Positions 22,281 to 34,865 are shown, counted from the stretch's first letter. The stretch: 64,000 nucleotides of DNA from Citrus sinensis (GCF_022201045.2 NC_068561.1:20152501-20216500), one strand, 5' to 3'. The notes: generated from the sequence alone by a model not told the origin. Numbers and translations: made by a program.

Positions 22281-25200
22281 CTGCAAATGGAAAATATATA
22301 CATATATTATTACTACCCCACAAAAGGGGAAGCAAAATGGGCCCACCAATCAATATGAAGATATTTACGCATTTGCAGCCAAAAAAAGGAACTACAGTCA
22401 TTTTAATGAAGAAATACAATTACTTGGTTGACTTTTCAGAATGAATAGGTATCAACCCAGCAAAGCTTCAAAGTTCAAACTGCCACACTAAGACAAGACT
22501 TATAATTGTTGTCTGAGGGCAATAACTAGAGACAAATTATCAAAAAAGGCCCATTTCTTCCATTAACGAAGCTAGCTGAATTGTCACCACATGCATGCAC
22601 AATCCTTACACGAACTTTATGTCACCAAAATTATCAAGGGAAACTAGCAGACGAAGCATTAACTAATAAAGTACCTTTGTCCCACTCTTCCTAAGTCCTA
22701 TCTAATTTGATCCTCAGGCACTGCTTAGCCAGCACTTCGGATTTTATCCTCAGGGTCTACTTGTGTGTGGGGGACGGGAGGTTCAGAAACAAAATTGATG
22801 GAAGGAAGATCACAAAACAGGATCTATATGCCATCAGGATGTACTCATACTTGCGTGAAAAGAGCATCACAACAAAAAATGACATTTCTTTTTCCCCTCA
22901 CTCTTAATCTTAGGCTGCAATGGTGGTTTAAAGTATGTACATTGAAAAAAAAAAAATAGATCCATATATATTTTTTAAAAATTTTTCCCATTCATACAAA
23001 CCAGCTATATATGGTAGTTTAAGCTGTAAGGTACGAACCTTTCAACTAAAACCTCCCTTCATATTATCATTGCAGGAAAAGGCCCACTACACACAACCAA
23101 ATGCAAGCAACTGAAGACACACTTTTTCACCCAAAAATATATAGCTGGGTGTCTACCAGTTTGTATGGTAAGGAATGGGCCTTTTTTGATGCACCTGCCA
23201 TTTTCAGTTGCGAAGCTCTTTTAGATAAGTACAGAGCAGGAACCTTATGCAAGTTTCTTCTTATCCTCTTGCCCAGAACTCAACTCAACCCAATCTTACC
23301 TTAGTTTCTGCATAAGGTTCCTACTCTGTACAAGTTCTTAGTGCTTTATCTTACTCTTGGAACAACCCAACCCTAACTGTGGACTCTGTTTCTAGTGGGG
23401 ACCGCAATTTTAATTAGCATTTAAAATTGGAAATACTCATAAAAATTTGGACACAAGTGCAACTTCAGGCTGTGGAAAATAATGTGATCAGGAATGTCGT
23501 CAGACGCAGGCTATGTTTACGTCCAGATTGAGACTTTATCTCTTTTACCTCTTGTCTGCATGGAATACAATAAGAAAAGGATAAAAACAATCCAAAAATT
23601 CATTAAAAATTCAAATAAAATACACAAGGATCTGCAAATTATATATTTAGGGTGTTCAAGCAAATACTGGGTGAAGGGGGGAGCGAAAAGGAAAAAGAAA
23701 AAAGGATATAGTAAGCGAGACAAAGCACTGATAACACCAGACCACTAAATACACCGAAAAACACTCCAGATCAACAAGAATTTACGAAAAATGCATTGTG
23801 ATAATATTTATAAATCACGTAAATTCCAGCTCAGTATATACAATGAAAATATAAAGGGGAACATAATCACCACAGAAGAATAATAACAATTCAGATGTTA
23901 TAAAGTAACCATCTGTTACAATCACTTTGGTTTTGTGTGGAATTAACTTTGCAAAGAAAAAGAAAATTAAGAGTAATGACACTTCGAGGGGTCAATCTCC
24001 TCCGTAAGACTCAAGTCTTATTCTGAGTTCTTTTAATGATTTTTATTCAATAATCAATTGAAATTTAAATACAAGAATTTGCTAACTAAATCCAAGAAAC
24101 AAGGAAATAATATCCAAAGCAATCAAGAAAGTTTTGGACTCGCTCTTACCAACTACACACACTCAAAACAAATTAAAAAATAAGGTTGACGTAATCTTTA
24201 CGTTTATTGCCCACCAAACTCCATACTTCTAAGTAATGGCTCTGCACGTGCCCCAATCAACTAATACTTGCCTGCAACACCATCATTCAAGCACTCTATG
24301 CTTGATTCAAGTAACAATATTTTTGCCTTAAAAATGAAAATGGATGTTTTGATAACACATGCAAAACTGTCTTCAGCACAGTGTACTTGTGTGCCTCACT
24401 CCTAAAAGAACATGAGTACAACTGAGTAGTCTATCATGTTTTATAAAGGAGAAGAAAAAAATAACCAAAAGCAAAAGCAATGTGATAGTAAAGTTACTCT
24501 AGTCTACGCACTCCATCAACAGTTTTCGTTTTGATCATTTTTAAGTAAAATTCATCTGGATTCCTAAACGCTGCCTTCTATTTGAGTCTCTGTACAAGCA
24601 AACACAGGAAACAAACCTTAGCCATGCATAAGCACAAACAATTTTTGAGAGTCAATAATGGTAGCCAAAGACATGTTACCTGTAAAGTCTCCTCTTTACG
24701 GTAATCATTAATTGAATAATTAGTAATTCGTTAAAAAATTCAAATAAATTAATTGTATTATCTCACTAACAAATTAATGAATATCACATTATTTAGGATA
24801 GATTTCTTAGATAAAAAATTCGGAGGGTGTAGCACTACTCATGACAATGTGGGGACTTGATAATATTAATAATTTAGACTTTGAAGAATAAATAAAAATA
24901 TTACTCAGTTATAAAAAAAAAAAAGAAATATTACTTAATTAAATTAACTAAATGCTATTTAAGAGATAAATAAAATATAAGGTAATTTCCATCATTTTAA
25001 TTTACAGTGCATCCTAATTAAGATGGCACTAATTGAACTAGCTATCACGTTTGTCTACCTTGAAGTGGATATGGGCAATTTAGTTTTCAACTTGGACGAA
25101 AAAGCAAAAAATAAAAATAAATAATAATTGTTTTATTGAGATTTTGGATGACCCCAAATAAAACAATAAAATAGTGAGAAGGGATGGATATTGAAAGGAG

Positions 25201-26020
25201 AGAGGCTTCCTTGTTATGTTTGGAGGTGTTATAGATAAGATGAGGGATGGTAAAAGGAGAAATAAGTGATCAAAATAAGACTAAGAACCACCATAACTTG
25301 ATCTTGGCATATCCTGCAAATCAAAGCACACACAAACGTTTATACGTTAGAGGTGGAGCAGGCGGTGCCGACAATCGCATTCCGACGCCTAAGTAAGACT
25401 TTGAGCAATAAGGGATTGCCTCAAGGTCGAAATTAGACCTTGAAGCTGATAAAAAATGACAAAAATGATTTGTGTATCCTTTGAGGAAGAGAGTGATAGC
25501 AATGTTTTTGGTTGAATCAAAGTTGATTACCATTGGAGAGCATGTCTTGAGCATTTTAGGAGTATGCCGGAGGGTCTTTTCGTAATTCTAGACATGTGGT
25601 GCTAGTTGATTCGGTTTTCCTCCCTCAGGTGAGAGTATTTTGGAGATTGTAATTGTGGTCCCGAGATGGTGATGTGCTTCAGGGGAGACAAAAAAAAAAA
25701 AAAAAAAATCAATAGACACCCTCTTGCTCCTTACTTTTTACATATGGCCTCTCCTCGAGCCATTAGTCATTCTAGTTTTTAGACCCCTACAGGGGAAAGC
25801 TAAGGTGACAGTTGTCCTTTTCCTTTTCTTTTTTGGCCTCTTCTCCTTTATTGGTTCTTTATATTTAGTAAAAGTAAGATATTTTTAATTTAGTATACAA
25901 AGGCACGTACTGCTCACGCGTAACCTTAACCATTAAATACATGAATTCCAATTTTGCCCCTTAATTGTATATTTTTATTAAAGCTATCCTCCCCAAGGAA
26001 AACTTATATCCTAGTTTGGC
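22281..26020. other. Intergenic stretch with no recognised gene
   Basis: No coding region is supported. It contains a 23-bp hairpin (23229-23331, listed separately), poly-A tracts near 22945 and 25690, and MITE-like end sequences near 23975 (GAGTAATGACAC) and 24820-24845 (inverse of GAGTAGTGCTACACC) that could bound an element of about 870 bp. That last pairing is weak. Confidence 0.5.
23229..23331 (-). repeat. 23-bp inverted repeat with 57-nt loop (hairpin)
   Basis: Arms at 23229-23251 and 23309-23331 share the core GGAACCTTATGCA and its inverse, with one mismatch in 23. In a minus-strand RNA the mismatch becomes a G-U pair, so all 23 positions pair. Pairing does not extend convincingly into the loop or the flanks. 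The geometry is compatible with a small-RNA precursor or a remnant of a mobile element. No known miRNA sequence was recognised. Confidence 0.75.
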
Positions 26021-26639
26021 TTAATGTTATGAGATGAGTTTTATTGTGCAATAACCCGTGCGGCACTTAGGCGACTTTTAGCACACAAGTCGCTAAATAA
26101 GCGTAAAACACTTCTCAAACTAGCGAAGCAAGAACGCTTGCGGAAAATGCTAGAGAAAAGTGGTTAAAGTATATTTTATTGCACACTAAAAATAATATAC
26201 TAGAAAGCTTTTACAAGAGAGCTAGAGAGCTTGTGTGTGTGTTGGTGTGTTTGTGTGTGTGGTGTGGTTGGTGGGCAAATGAGGGGCTCACCCTTATTTA
26301 AAGGTGTTGGAGTGTTAGGGGAGGAAACTTCCTAGCAACTTCCATAAATATCCTAGGAGCTTATGTGGAGAAACCTAAGAACTTCTAGCTTATATACATT
26401 TTGTAGAGAGTTCTAGAATTCGGGGCAGGCTTGGATGGTCGCTAAGCTCGCCACAATTGACCAGTTGTGTTGGCGGCCCGTTTCGAAACGCATTCCTCTT
26501 CTAAGTGCATCCCGCTTTTAGTGCTAAGCGCATCCTAATTTTAAGTGTATTTTACTTCGAGGTGGACTTTTGTTAAGTAAACCTATGCGTGTGGATTTAA
26601 CTTCTGTTGGTGGCAAATTTTAGCGGCCCGTGACATTAA
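26021..26639 (-). mobile_element. Solo LTR of a retrotransposon, 611 bp
   Basis: The block 26025-26635 starts TGTTATGAGATG and ends GGCCCGTGACA (TG...CA), flanked by TTAA on both sides (26021-26024 and 26636-26639). Read on the minus strand it looks like an LTR: it opens TGTCACGGGCCGC, has TATA-like sites (TATATAAG near 26390 and TTTAAATAAG near 26300), then a CA-rich leader, and ends near AATAAAACTCATC. No internal retrotransposon sequence adjoins it, so it is probably the product of recombination between two LTRs. The matching duplication is only 4 bp, so the boundary is good but not certain. Confidence 0.78.
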
Positions 26640-26739
26640 GCTTCCCTACCTTTTTGATTTAGTTGTTTGGTTTCATTGATTTAATCTTACTAATGTCACG
26701 CGTTGACATTCCATTGGCTCATATTTACACTCGTAGTTC

Positions 26740-27700
26740 CTCCCAAACAACAACAACAACAACAACAACAATAATTTAACCGAACCGAATGAGTTTGCAT
26801 TTGCCCGGCTCAAAACCCAACCAAATCAACCAATCCATAGGTTCTTTCATTTGAAATTAAAAAAAGATCTAAACAAAAAACTATAAATAATTAAAATAGA
26901 CGACAGAAAAGAACCCTGAATCTTAAATCAATTCCTCACACTCGCCTCCCACAAGTTACACCCTCACTGTCTAACACTCACACCATATACGCAGCCGACA
27001 GCCGCTCCTCTCACAACACCACGCAGCCACCGTCTCGCTGCAGTTAGCCCGTCGGAGTAAGTTGTTGCCCCCATCCCTGTAGCAGCTCGTCGTCTCAGCC
27101 GTCGCCATTTGTCGCTTGAACCAGCCGTTTCCTTCGTGCCAGTGAGTTGTGCTGACTATTGACTATCTTTTATGTTATTTTATTGTTCCCTGAATTAAGT
27201 TTTATAGCAGCTATTAGATTGTGAGTTGTTAGTTGCTAATTTCTACTGTTAATGTGTTTGGGGGAAAACTGCAAAAAAAAAAAAGAAAAAAAAAAGATGG
27301 TTTGATTTTGGCAGCTGTTAGTGTATTTTTGCCAGCTTTGAATTTGTTATTGAAGGAATTGTCGTGATGTTATTAACTCAGGCAATTAGACTTATTGTAT
27401 TGCCGAGTATGTTAAATAATTTGTATTTTTTCTGTTTCTAAGAATTTTGTTGGGTTCCGAATGAATCAATATTTCTTATTTTTTTTATTTAACTCTTTTC
27501 AGATGTCATGAAAACCACCATTACCAAGAAATAAAAATGGTTTAAAGATCAGTAGAGCGGCAGCATTTCACTAACTTCCAGATAATAGTGAAGTGCAAAT
27601 GCAATGTACAAAGTGAAAAGAACCGAACAAAATCAAACCGAGCCGAAACCGAAATTGATTCCAGAACCCAACCGGACCGGATGCTGCCCGCCCTAGGGTT
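26740..27700. mobile_element. Degenerate hAT-like non-autonomous element
   Basis: Left part has ACCGAACCGAA and TTGCCCGGCTC; right part has ACCGAGCCGAAACCGAA, ends GGATGCTGCCCGCCCTA near 27697 and reads inversely TAGGGCGGGCA, a hAT-type end. Between them lies a GC-rich leader-like segment (26930-27150) with a donor-like GTGAGTTG. No clean left terminus or target duplication could be fixed. An adjacent (CAA)n run lies at about 26747-26770. Confidence 0.5.
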
Positions 27701-27888
27701 ATCATATAAAAAAGGTCTGCAACCATATTTGCGAGACTGTTGATGAGTTTAATAAAATATCTCTTTGATGATTCGGTTGTTTGCATCTTTAACTTTTTTG
27801 GTCATAGAAAGTATAGGATTTTCAAAAGAATGGTGTAATTTTCATCTGTTTGCTATACAGTGCTTCGTTTAACTCCAAGCTCGACTTT

Positions 27889-29168
27889 ATACTTGTAGGA
27901 TTGGCAGAAAAGCCCAGCCTAAGCCCAGCCCGTGTGATAAAATATGGATAATGGCTCACAAAACATAAAGCCCATGTATCATGGGCCTTAAGGGCCTCGT
28001 AGAGCCCGGACTTAAACCCAGGCTTTATATGTATAATGCATATGTTTTTTTGTTTAAAGAAAAAAAAGCTTTATAATATATAAAAACAAAAAATTAAAAT
28101 TGAAAAAAAAAACTAAAAAATCAAAAAAAAAAAAAAAACAAAGTAGCCGAAACCTAAATCCCTAAAATTCTTCCCTCACTCAGCCGCTCGCATTGCTCTC
28201 TACCTCTCTCCCATGAATTACACTCACCCACCCATACCAAGTGAAGCAATCAAGCAACAAAAAGCAGCCGCCGGTAGCCACCTTCATTAACTCACAGCGA
28301 ACCGACGATTACAGCCACTATCGTTCATCTATCGTCGATTGAGCTCGAGGGACGCAGCCACGCGAGTGCAGTACGCGACGCTGCAGCAACCCAGGAGCTC
28401 CAGCCGCGCAACGTATTAGCAGCCACTCGAACCCACAGCAGTAGCTAACCCGTGCGGCGGTGCAGCAGCGGCAAACCCAGGCGACCACGACCCGAACCAG
28501 TGCCCAGGCGACCCGAATCAACAAGCCATCAGTAACTCAGGGTAGGATATCATGACATTATGGTTGAATTATTGAGAAATTTTGTATTGTAGAATATTAT
28601 GAGATTATGGTTTAGAAAATGTTTTGTATTGTTCGGAAAATATTATGAAATTATGTATAAATTAATTATTAGAAAAATACTATGAGATTATGGTGTAAAA
28701 AAATTATCTATTTTATTAGAAAAATTTTATCAGATTATGGTGTAGAAAATGTTCTGTATTGTTAGAAATTCTTTTATAGTATAGAACTTTTTAGATGATA
28801 TTAGAGATTAGAACAAGCCGACATATTTGGTGATATAATTATATTAATCTAATATCTTAACTATAGTATAAGGAAGAAGCCCCCACAAATATTGGATTAG
28901 TTTTTTTTTTCAGTATTAGAATTTATAATTTATTATGTTGTATTCTTATTTCTTAATATTTTGTGTATTGGAATATTGTGTATTAGGTAATCAACTTTAA
29001 TTTAAGTTTAAAAAAAAATTAAAAATCATGAAAGCACAAGCCTGGCCCTTGCCCAGCCTAGGTCCAGCCCGCTCAAATTTGGACAGGCTTTTAGAGGGCT
29101 TGGAATAACATGGGCCTGGGCTTAAAAAAGCCCGGCCCTAGCCCGCAAATTGCCAACCCAATACTTGT
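27889..29168. mobile_element. Non-autonomous hAT-type transposon with 8-bp TSD
   Basis: The element spans 27897-29160 (1264 bp). An identical 8-bp duplication ATACTTGT flanks it at 27889-27896 and 29161-29168. Imperfect terminal repeats are AGGATTGGCAG on the left and TGGGTTGGCAA (inverse of the right end). Subterminal regions are rich in AGCCCAGCCC/GGGCTGGGC motifs on both sides. The centre (28150-28550) is GC-rich and leader-like with a donor-like GGGTAGGATA, followed by diverged internal repeats around ATTATGAGATTATGG (28580-28760). No transposase reading frame remains. The right end is only about 160 bp upstream of the uL22m start codon. Confidence 0.88.
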
Positions 29169-29321
29169 AATATTAGTCCCACCCAGTTCCCATCTGTAAT
29201 TCTTTTTATATGCTACTTCAATTTTTGGTTTAATTTCTCAATCTAATAATGTTAATTTTTCTGTTAGATAATTTGATCTATTATAGCGGGATATTCCTTT
29301 GCGAAATTAGCTTTTGAAGTC

Positions 29322-31713
29322 ATGGTGGGCTGGCAGAGACATTTGCAGCCTGTTCTTTGTCAAGTGGGAAAAATACTGGGACATAATTACACTGCATCTG
29401 CAAACTTTTATAGTTCTCGGTTACAGTCCTCTCTTTTGCATGGTGAGTCTAAGATGTAAATTTGTTGCAATGAGCTACTACTGGTAGTTATGGAGAAAGA
29501 TTAACTAGAAACTTTTAGGTTTTAAAGTGCTCTTATTGTTTTTCTTCTTGAACTTTTATCTTTATTTCCATGCTTTTCAATGTGCTGATTACAAGTGGTA
29601 ACCTGAATTTGAGGGTTAAATGAAATTTATGATTTCACAGGTCAGTTACTACATATACAAAATCTCTGGACGTCACCCTCTACTAACATCTCAAGGCCTT
29701 TATATCAGTATCTGCAGCAGTTGGTAATACTTACTGTTCCTCTCCATTTTTATATGATGCTTTGTATAAATTTGAAAGATTTTCAGATACTTTGTATAAA
29801 ATTGAAAGATTTTCAGTAATGCAAGGTCTGCTTTTACAATGAAACACAACAAGAGACCCGAAATGTACTCTAATATAAGGTGTAAATATATGCAATCTTA
29901 AAGTAGATTCAGTGTCTTTTCACACATGGCTGGCCTAATTTAATGCACATGGGCGTATTTATAAATTAATATTCACAAACATCATGTATTGGAAGAAAAA
30001 TAATGATTTACCGCTTTATAAAACTCTTCTCCGAAGTTTTGAATTACTCATCAATGCATTGGCTGCAAGCTTTCATCAGTACACAGTTTCCAGTAATGAA
30101 ATTGGCTACGCCTGTATATTGATGGGGAGATGCTTCAACGTCACTTTAATGTATCTCTAAATTGTTGATTCAAATCATCCTTCCATATGGAAGACTTGTA
30201 TGTTGATTTTGCTGGCAAAATGAGTTGAAGTATAAGTGGGATTTTGTAACTACTGTTGTTTATTAAGATAATGGGTTTCGTCTTCAAGATCTGAACTGCA
30301 TACATTTTAATTTAATCTTTCTCTGGGTTTAATGTCATAATTGTCTGATCTTTTATTATAGGGCATTTCCAGTACTAGGAAGTTACTGGCAAATTCATCA
30401 GATGAAACTCCTGTTTCATCTCCATTGTTGGCAATAGAAAGTGGAAAAGCTGATGACCAGAAGGTCGTCTCTAAACCTGCAAAAGTTCAAGCTGTACTAA
30501 AGGGCATAAAGCAGGTATAAACATAAAAGAAATTATGGGAAATTTTGCTTCATCATTTTTCTGATTTGAGCATGAAATTTGACGACTGGCTTAGAAAATG
30601 TTGTTACGACTTCCCCCTCAATTTCCTTTTCAGTACCATTAGATTTGAGGAAGAAGGGAAGACGTATCATTTGACCAAATTCCTCACTTCTGAATTTTTA
30701 GGTGGTGATCCATCAGTATATCAGATGGTTTAACCCAACAAAAATAAGCATTATTGGATCTATAGCATTTGGCTGTTTTTCTTTTGGTTATGCATCTCAA
30801 TTGCATGCTCTTTTGTGTAATAATGTTATCAATTGTGCACCACCTGATCAAGTTTTGTCCACTTTCTTGTATAGAGTCCTAAAAAGATCAACTTGGTTGC
30901 TGCATTAGTACGTGGCATGCGTGTTGAAGATGCATTATTGCAGTTACAAGTGACCATAAAGCGAGCTGCAAAAACTGTCTACCAGGTGATTCAGTCATTT
31001 ACCTGTTGTCGTTTAAATTTTTTTTTTTTTAATTTATTTGAAAGTTTCTGGTTTCATTAAGTGATGTGAAATAAAGTTATTGCATTTTAGTCTGGTGGGT
31101 ATCATCAACACATGGAAACCAGTAGTGTAATTACCTACTGAACAAAATGGGTGAATAAGACTTGATATGAGAATAGCCTCCTTTTTCAATGTACTTATGG
31201 AAGTGGTCTGATGATTTAAAAGGAAGAACAAAATATAGAAGGAGAATATTCGTTTCTTAAGAACCGCAATGTACAAATTAAATCTGTGAAGTGCAGGTTA
31301 TTCACTCTGCCAGAGCAAATGCTACGCACAATCATGGGTTGGATCCAGATCGTCTCCTGGTTGGTAAGTTAATGCAAATGAACTTCCTCTGAATAGTTTA
31401 TTTTGATTTTCTTACTCTGCATCTATTGGTCACAGCCGAGGCATTTGTTGGGAAGGGATTTTTCAAGAAGAGGGTTAGTTACCATTCTAAGGGAAGAAGT
31501 GGAATTAAAGTAAGGCCAGAGTGCCGTTTGACCATTGTAGTGAGGGAACTGACTGCTGAAGAGGAGGCACAAATAGCCAGGCTGAGAGTCCACAAGTTCC
31601 GCAAGCTTACTAAGCGGGAACAGCGGCTTGTACCTCATCAGCTTATTGAGACCACTCCAATATGGAACCGCAGAGGCAAAAGCAGCAATCGTGAACCAAG
31701 TATGAATTCATGA
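29322..31713 (+). CDS. Mitochondrial large-subunit ribosomal protein uL22m
   Basis: Six exons: 29322-29442, 29641-29723, 30362-30514, 30875-30985, 31297-31363 and 31436-31713. They make 270 codons plus stop with all junctions in frame. The protein belongs to the L22p/L17e family, which lines the nascent-peptide exit tunnel of the large ribosomal subunit. The L22 core spans about residues 114-235: SPKKINLVAALVRGMRVEDA, VIHSARANATHNHGLDPDRL and AEAFVGKGFFKKRVSYHSKG. The first 60-110 residues (MVGWQRHLQPVLCQVGKILG) have mitochondrial presequence character, matching the nuclear family At1g52370/At4g28360 rather than plastid L22 (usually chloroplast-encoded). The promoter and leader probably overlap or abut the hAT element just upstream. 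Confidence 0.93.
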
Positions 31714-33081
31714 GCCAAAGATATTCTTTTGTTTTCATCCACGATTTCTGGAAAAGTTTTCATGGGAAGTATTTGACACTTATTTACATGTGCCTTTGCA
31801 TTTTAGTAGAAATGATCTTGTAGAAACTTGCTACCAAATGCCAGAAGGGAGAAAAGCAAGGACTGAAAATAACTTTGTTTAGTGTAATAGATAATGGCAA
31901 ATGTAGTTTTCAAAAGGTTGCATTTGGTTTTGATCTCCGGGATGTAATATTAAAAGGGAGGACGGAAAGACGCATCCTTTTTTAACTGTCATGATGAAAG
32001 GAATAATTTCTTTGGTGGTAAAATGGACGTGCGCTCTTTTGCTAACCGTATGAATACCTTTTTAATGGTTTATTTCACAATTTTATTTCATTTTACTGTA
32101 TTAAACCTTTTTAAAGTTGTTCGTACTACCACCTGAGGAGGGATCAATCTTCCCTTGCTAGCAATTAGCAAAGGAAGGCAAAAAAAGAAACGCGAAATCA
32201 ATTTTATACATATATATTTTTTTTCAATTCCAAAATCACTGGAAATAAATAATTTTGATCATGTTTAGCCGGAAGAAAGGACCAAGGAATGGCGCGAGTC
32301 AGGTCGAGGTTGAAGGAACCAAAAATTATGACTCATTGAAAGTGCTAACATCCGTGGAAATAAATGAAATAAAATAAAAAAATATTGGTGAAAATTTAAA
32401 GAAATATTACTGAGATCAACGTAACATTTCCTAATTAACTAACTGAGATTCGGCAAAAATGATTCGTGCATACATGTCAATTTGATTCACTGCAATACAA
32501 ATTAACAACACTCAACACTTTGGGGAACCAATACCAAATAAATAATAATTAATTAATTACCCTTAGCAGAGCCCACGTCTGCTTTCTTTAGGTTTTATGT
32601 TGAACTACGAATCCTTGGATGTTAAGGTTATGTTAATAATTCATTATAAGTGTTCTTTTTTTTAAAAAAAAAAAATTATTTATATAATGAAATTTATGAA
32701 ATGCTTAGTTTTATTAATTAATTTTCATTTTAATCAGCCATACCTTCGTTCTTCAGGAATAGTTTAAAATTCTTGAGAGTTTGTTTTGGAAGCCAAAGTG
32801 GTTTTTAATTAACGAATGATCCCAAAAACAAAAAAACAAAAAAAAAAAACAAATGAATAAAAAGTGAAAATAAATTACTATCTTAAGATAGAGAAGAAAA
32901 GGAAAAGACAATAACTACTTATTTATAATATTAATTCGCACGCATTCAAATATAGCTATATTTGAATTTTTTACCAACTTAACGTTTTGGCAACCCCCAA
33001 AAAAAAATTGAACGAAAAAAGAAGACTGAGATCATCAATGCTTGATGTAGACATACAACACGTAAATGTTATGCACCATGC
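31714..33081. other. Intergenic stretch between convergent genes
   Basis: Contains the 3' flank of the uL22m gene and of the dihydroneopterin aldolase gene, with AT-rich DNA and A/T homopolymers between. No gene or defined element is recognised. Confidence 0.5.
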
Positions 33082-33634
33082 TCAGCAATTTGGTGCATCA
33101 ACACTTCTGTGTCTGAGGATCTCAATACCCAAGTAATCAAGAGAGCCTTCAACGGCAACATGAGGCTTCCCCACTTTCACTCGAACAGCCGATATTTGAG
33201 GGTACTTTGTCAGAGTGGTGGATGCGATGAGTTCAGCCACTGACTCGAGCAGGTTATGCGGTGGTCCTTCCATTATTTCCTTAACTATCCTGTTCGTTCA
33301 GGGTTAAAAAGAAGCCTAGTGAAAACAAGGCATACAGTTACAAAACCACAGAGATAATTGGCAATGACTGGTATTTGAAGATATATCTACCCAGCCAATT
33401 TCAGTTCTATAAACAGTGGTGTAAAAGTTTTGCCCACCTGTAAATTGCAGTATAACTAATAGTATCTGCCAGAAGGTCAGTTTTACCAGCTTTGCGAAGA
33501 TCCATCCAGGCATCTACATCTACCACAAACTTCTGGCCTAGTGTCCTTTCTTCTTTCTTCACACCATGGAAACCATGGAACCTCAATCCCCTTAATATAA
33601 GTTTATCTCCCTTCATTATCTCAATATCTTCCAT
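33082..33634 (-). CDS. FOLB: Dihydroneopterin aldolase (folate synthesis)
   Basis: Two coding exons, 33634-33438 and 33289-33082, give 134 codons plus stop, close to plant FolB proteins. The enzyme cleaves 7,8-dihydroneopterin to 6-hydroxymethyl-7,8-dihydropterin and glycolaldehyde, and plant forms also epimerise the substrate. Family motifs are FHGFHGVKKEERTLGQ (E29 likely corresponds to the active-site Glu), the pterin-binding LLESVAE (E81) and VRVKVGKPHV (K107, the catalytic Lys). There is no transit peptide, in keeping with a cytosolic enzyme. I start at ATG 33634 because an acceptor (GGCAG|CTACT) lies just upstream. A donor at 34796/34795 (CTTAG|GTATGT) suggests a 5'-UTR exon near 34800-34865 and a leader intron of about 1.15 kb. 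The name FOLB1 is likely from synteny but not proven. Confidence 0.93.
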
Positions 33635-34795
33635 AGTAGCTGCCGGCAAAGAGCAGAATTACTAGTTAACCCAAAAAGGCTAGCTGAAATGTAACAAGCA
33701 TCAAACAAAGATGTGAAGAGGGATAGAGTCAGGTGAACCACATTCATGCTCAGGAAGCAGGAAGACATTCTCTAACATTTAAATTGAAAAAAAAAAAAAA
33801 AATCATAGAGGTTGTTGCAATGATGAAAAGATTAAAATTAGCGAAATCCCATGTTCTTCGAACAAACAATTGTCAACATCTCTTCTAAAACCGCTTCCTA
33901 AATCTCTACTAAATGGCATGCTTCATGGATAACATATTATCAAATAAATTGTCATGAACTAGGAAGCAACATAACAGAGCAATAAAACAAATACTGTTTG
34001 CCCGCAAGGGGTCAAACTTGCATCATAAGATGGAATAAAGAAATCCAACTTTCAAAGAAGTCATGGTCGGCCAATCGAAATTATTGTTATTCTTTTAAAA
34101 TAATGTCTTTCAGGATATGTTGGGGCTGCCAAGCTCTACTTAACTTTGAAATCACACAGCAACTGAAGTGTTTGTTAAACAACCACTTATACTTTTAGGC
34201 TAATACTCAATTTAACTTGATAGCTGGTGATTCCATTAAAGTCACAGAACCTCAGTCCTAAACATACCCATAAATTATAGTAACAAGATGTTCACAAACT
34301 TCGGCACAAAAAATTCTTTAGCCAAAGCTCAAGGTCAAAGCAGGACAAGAAACCCAGCAGGAAGTACAACTTCTGAACAGATAATTCATGTTTAAAATAC
34401 TAGCCCAATAATCAGACAATCCTATTTCTAATGATTTTCCTTTTTCATACCCAGAGACGGACAGAGTGGAAATATGAAGACACAGAGTTTTAGCATATTA
34501 CAATGCTAACAACAATGTACCTACCCAATTTTTTTTTTTAAAAAAACATAGTACTCCAGCATCATTTCATCGAACAGTGTATGTGCGTATGCCGATTATC
34601 CCAATTCCAATGTGAACCCATTTGTGTATTTTGACAGAATAAAGCATAATCTGGACAAATCAAAGCGAAACAGAAGCTAAAAATTGGAAAAACTATCTAC
34701 CTACCCAGCAAAAGATACATAACCCACATAACAAGAGTGTTAATAATAAGTGCCCAAGAAGGAAAAAGTTCCAGTTTAGGAGGAACAGTACATAC

Positions 34796-34865
34796 CTAAG
34801 TATTGAGAGCAAGAGGAGTTGTTGCAATGGTACTGAGAAAATGAGGATTTGGATATGAGCGTCTA
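34796..34865 (-). promoter_or_regulatory. Probable 5'-UTR exon of the FOLB gene
   Basis: On the minus strand, a CT-rich leader (CAACAACTCCTCTTGCTCTC) ends at CTTAG followed by the donor GTATGTACTG. The matching acceptor lies 5 bases before the ATG at 33634. The 5' end is not defined by sequence; the transcription start is probably a little beyond 34865. Confidence 0.55.

Noticed and set aside
23975-24845. Possible MITE with ends like GAGTARTG
   Set aside because: Only about 10 of 15 bases match between the two ends and no target duplication was visible.
28318-28524. Cys/Arg/Ala-rich minus-strand ORF
   Set aside because: It arises from the GC-rich core of a non-autonomous hAT element, lacks a recognised domain and sits in no gene model.
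33635-33649. Five extra residues upstream of the FOLB ATG
   Set aside because: The codon there is TTG and a splice acceptor interrupts the sequence, so translation should start at ATG 33634.
34160-34180. Resemblance to miR395 (CTGAAGTGTTTG)
   Set aside because: A 12-base match in an intron with no complementary arm nearby.
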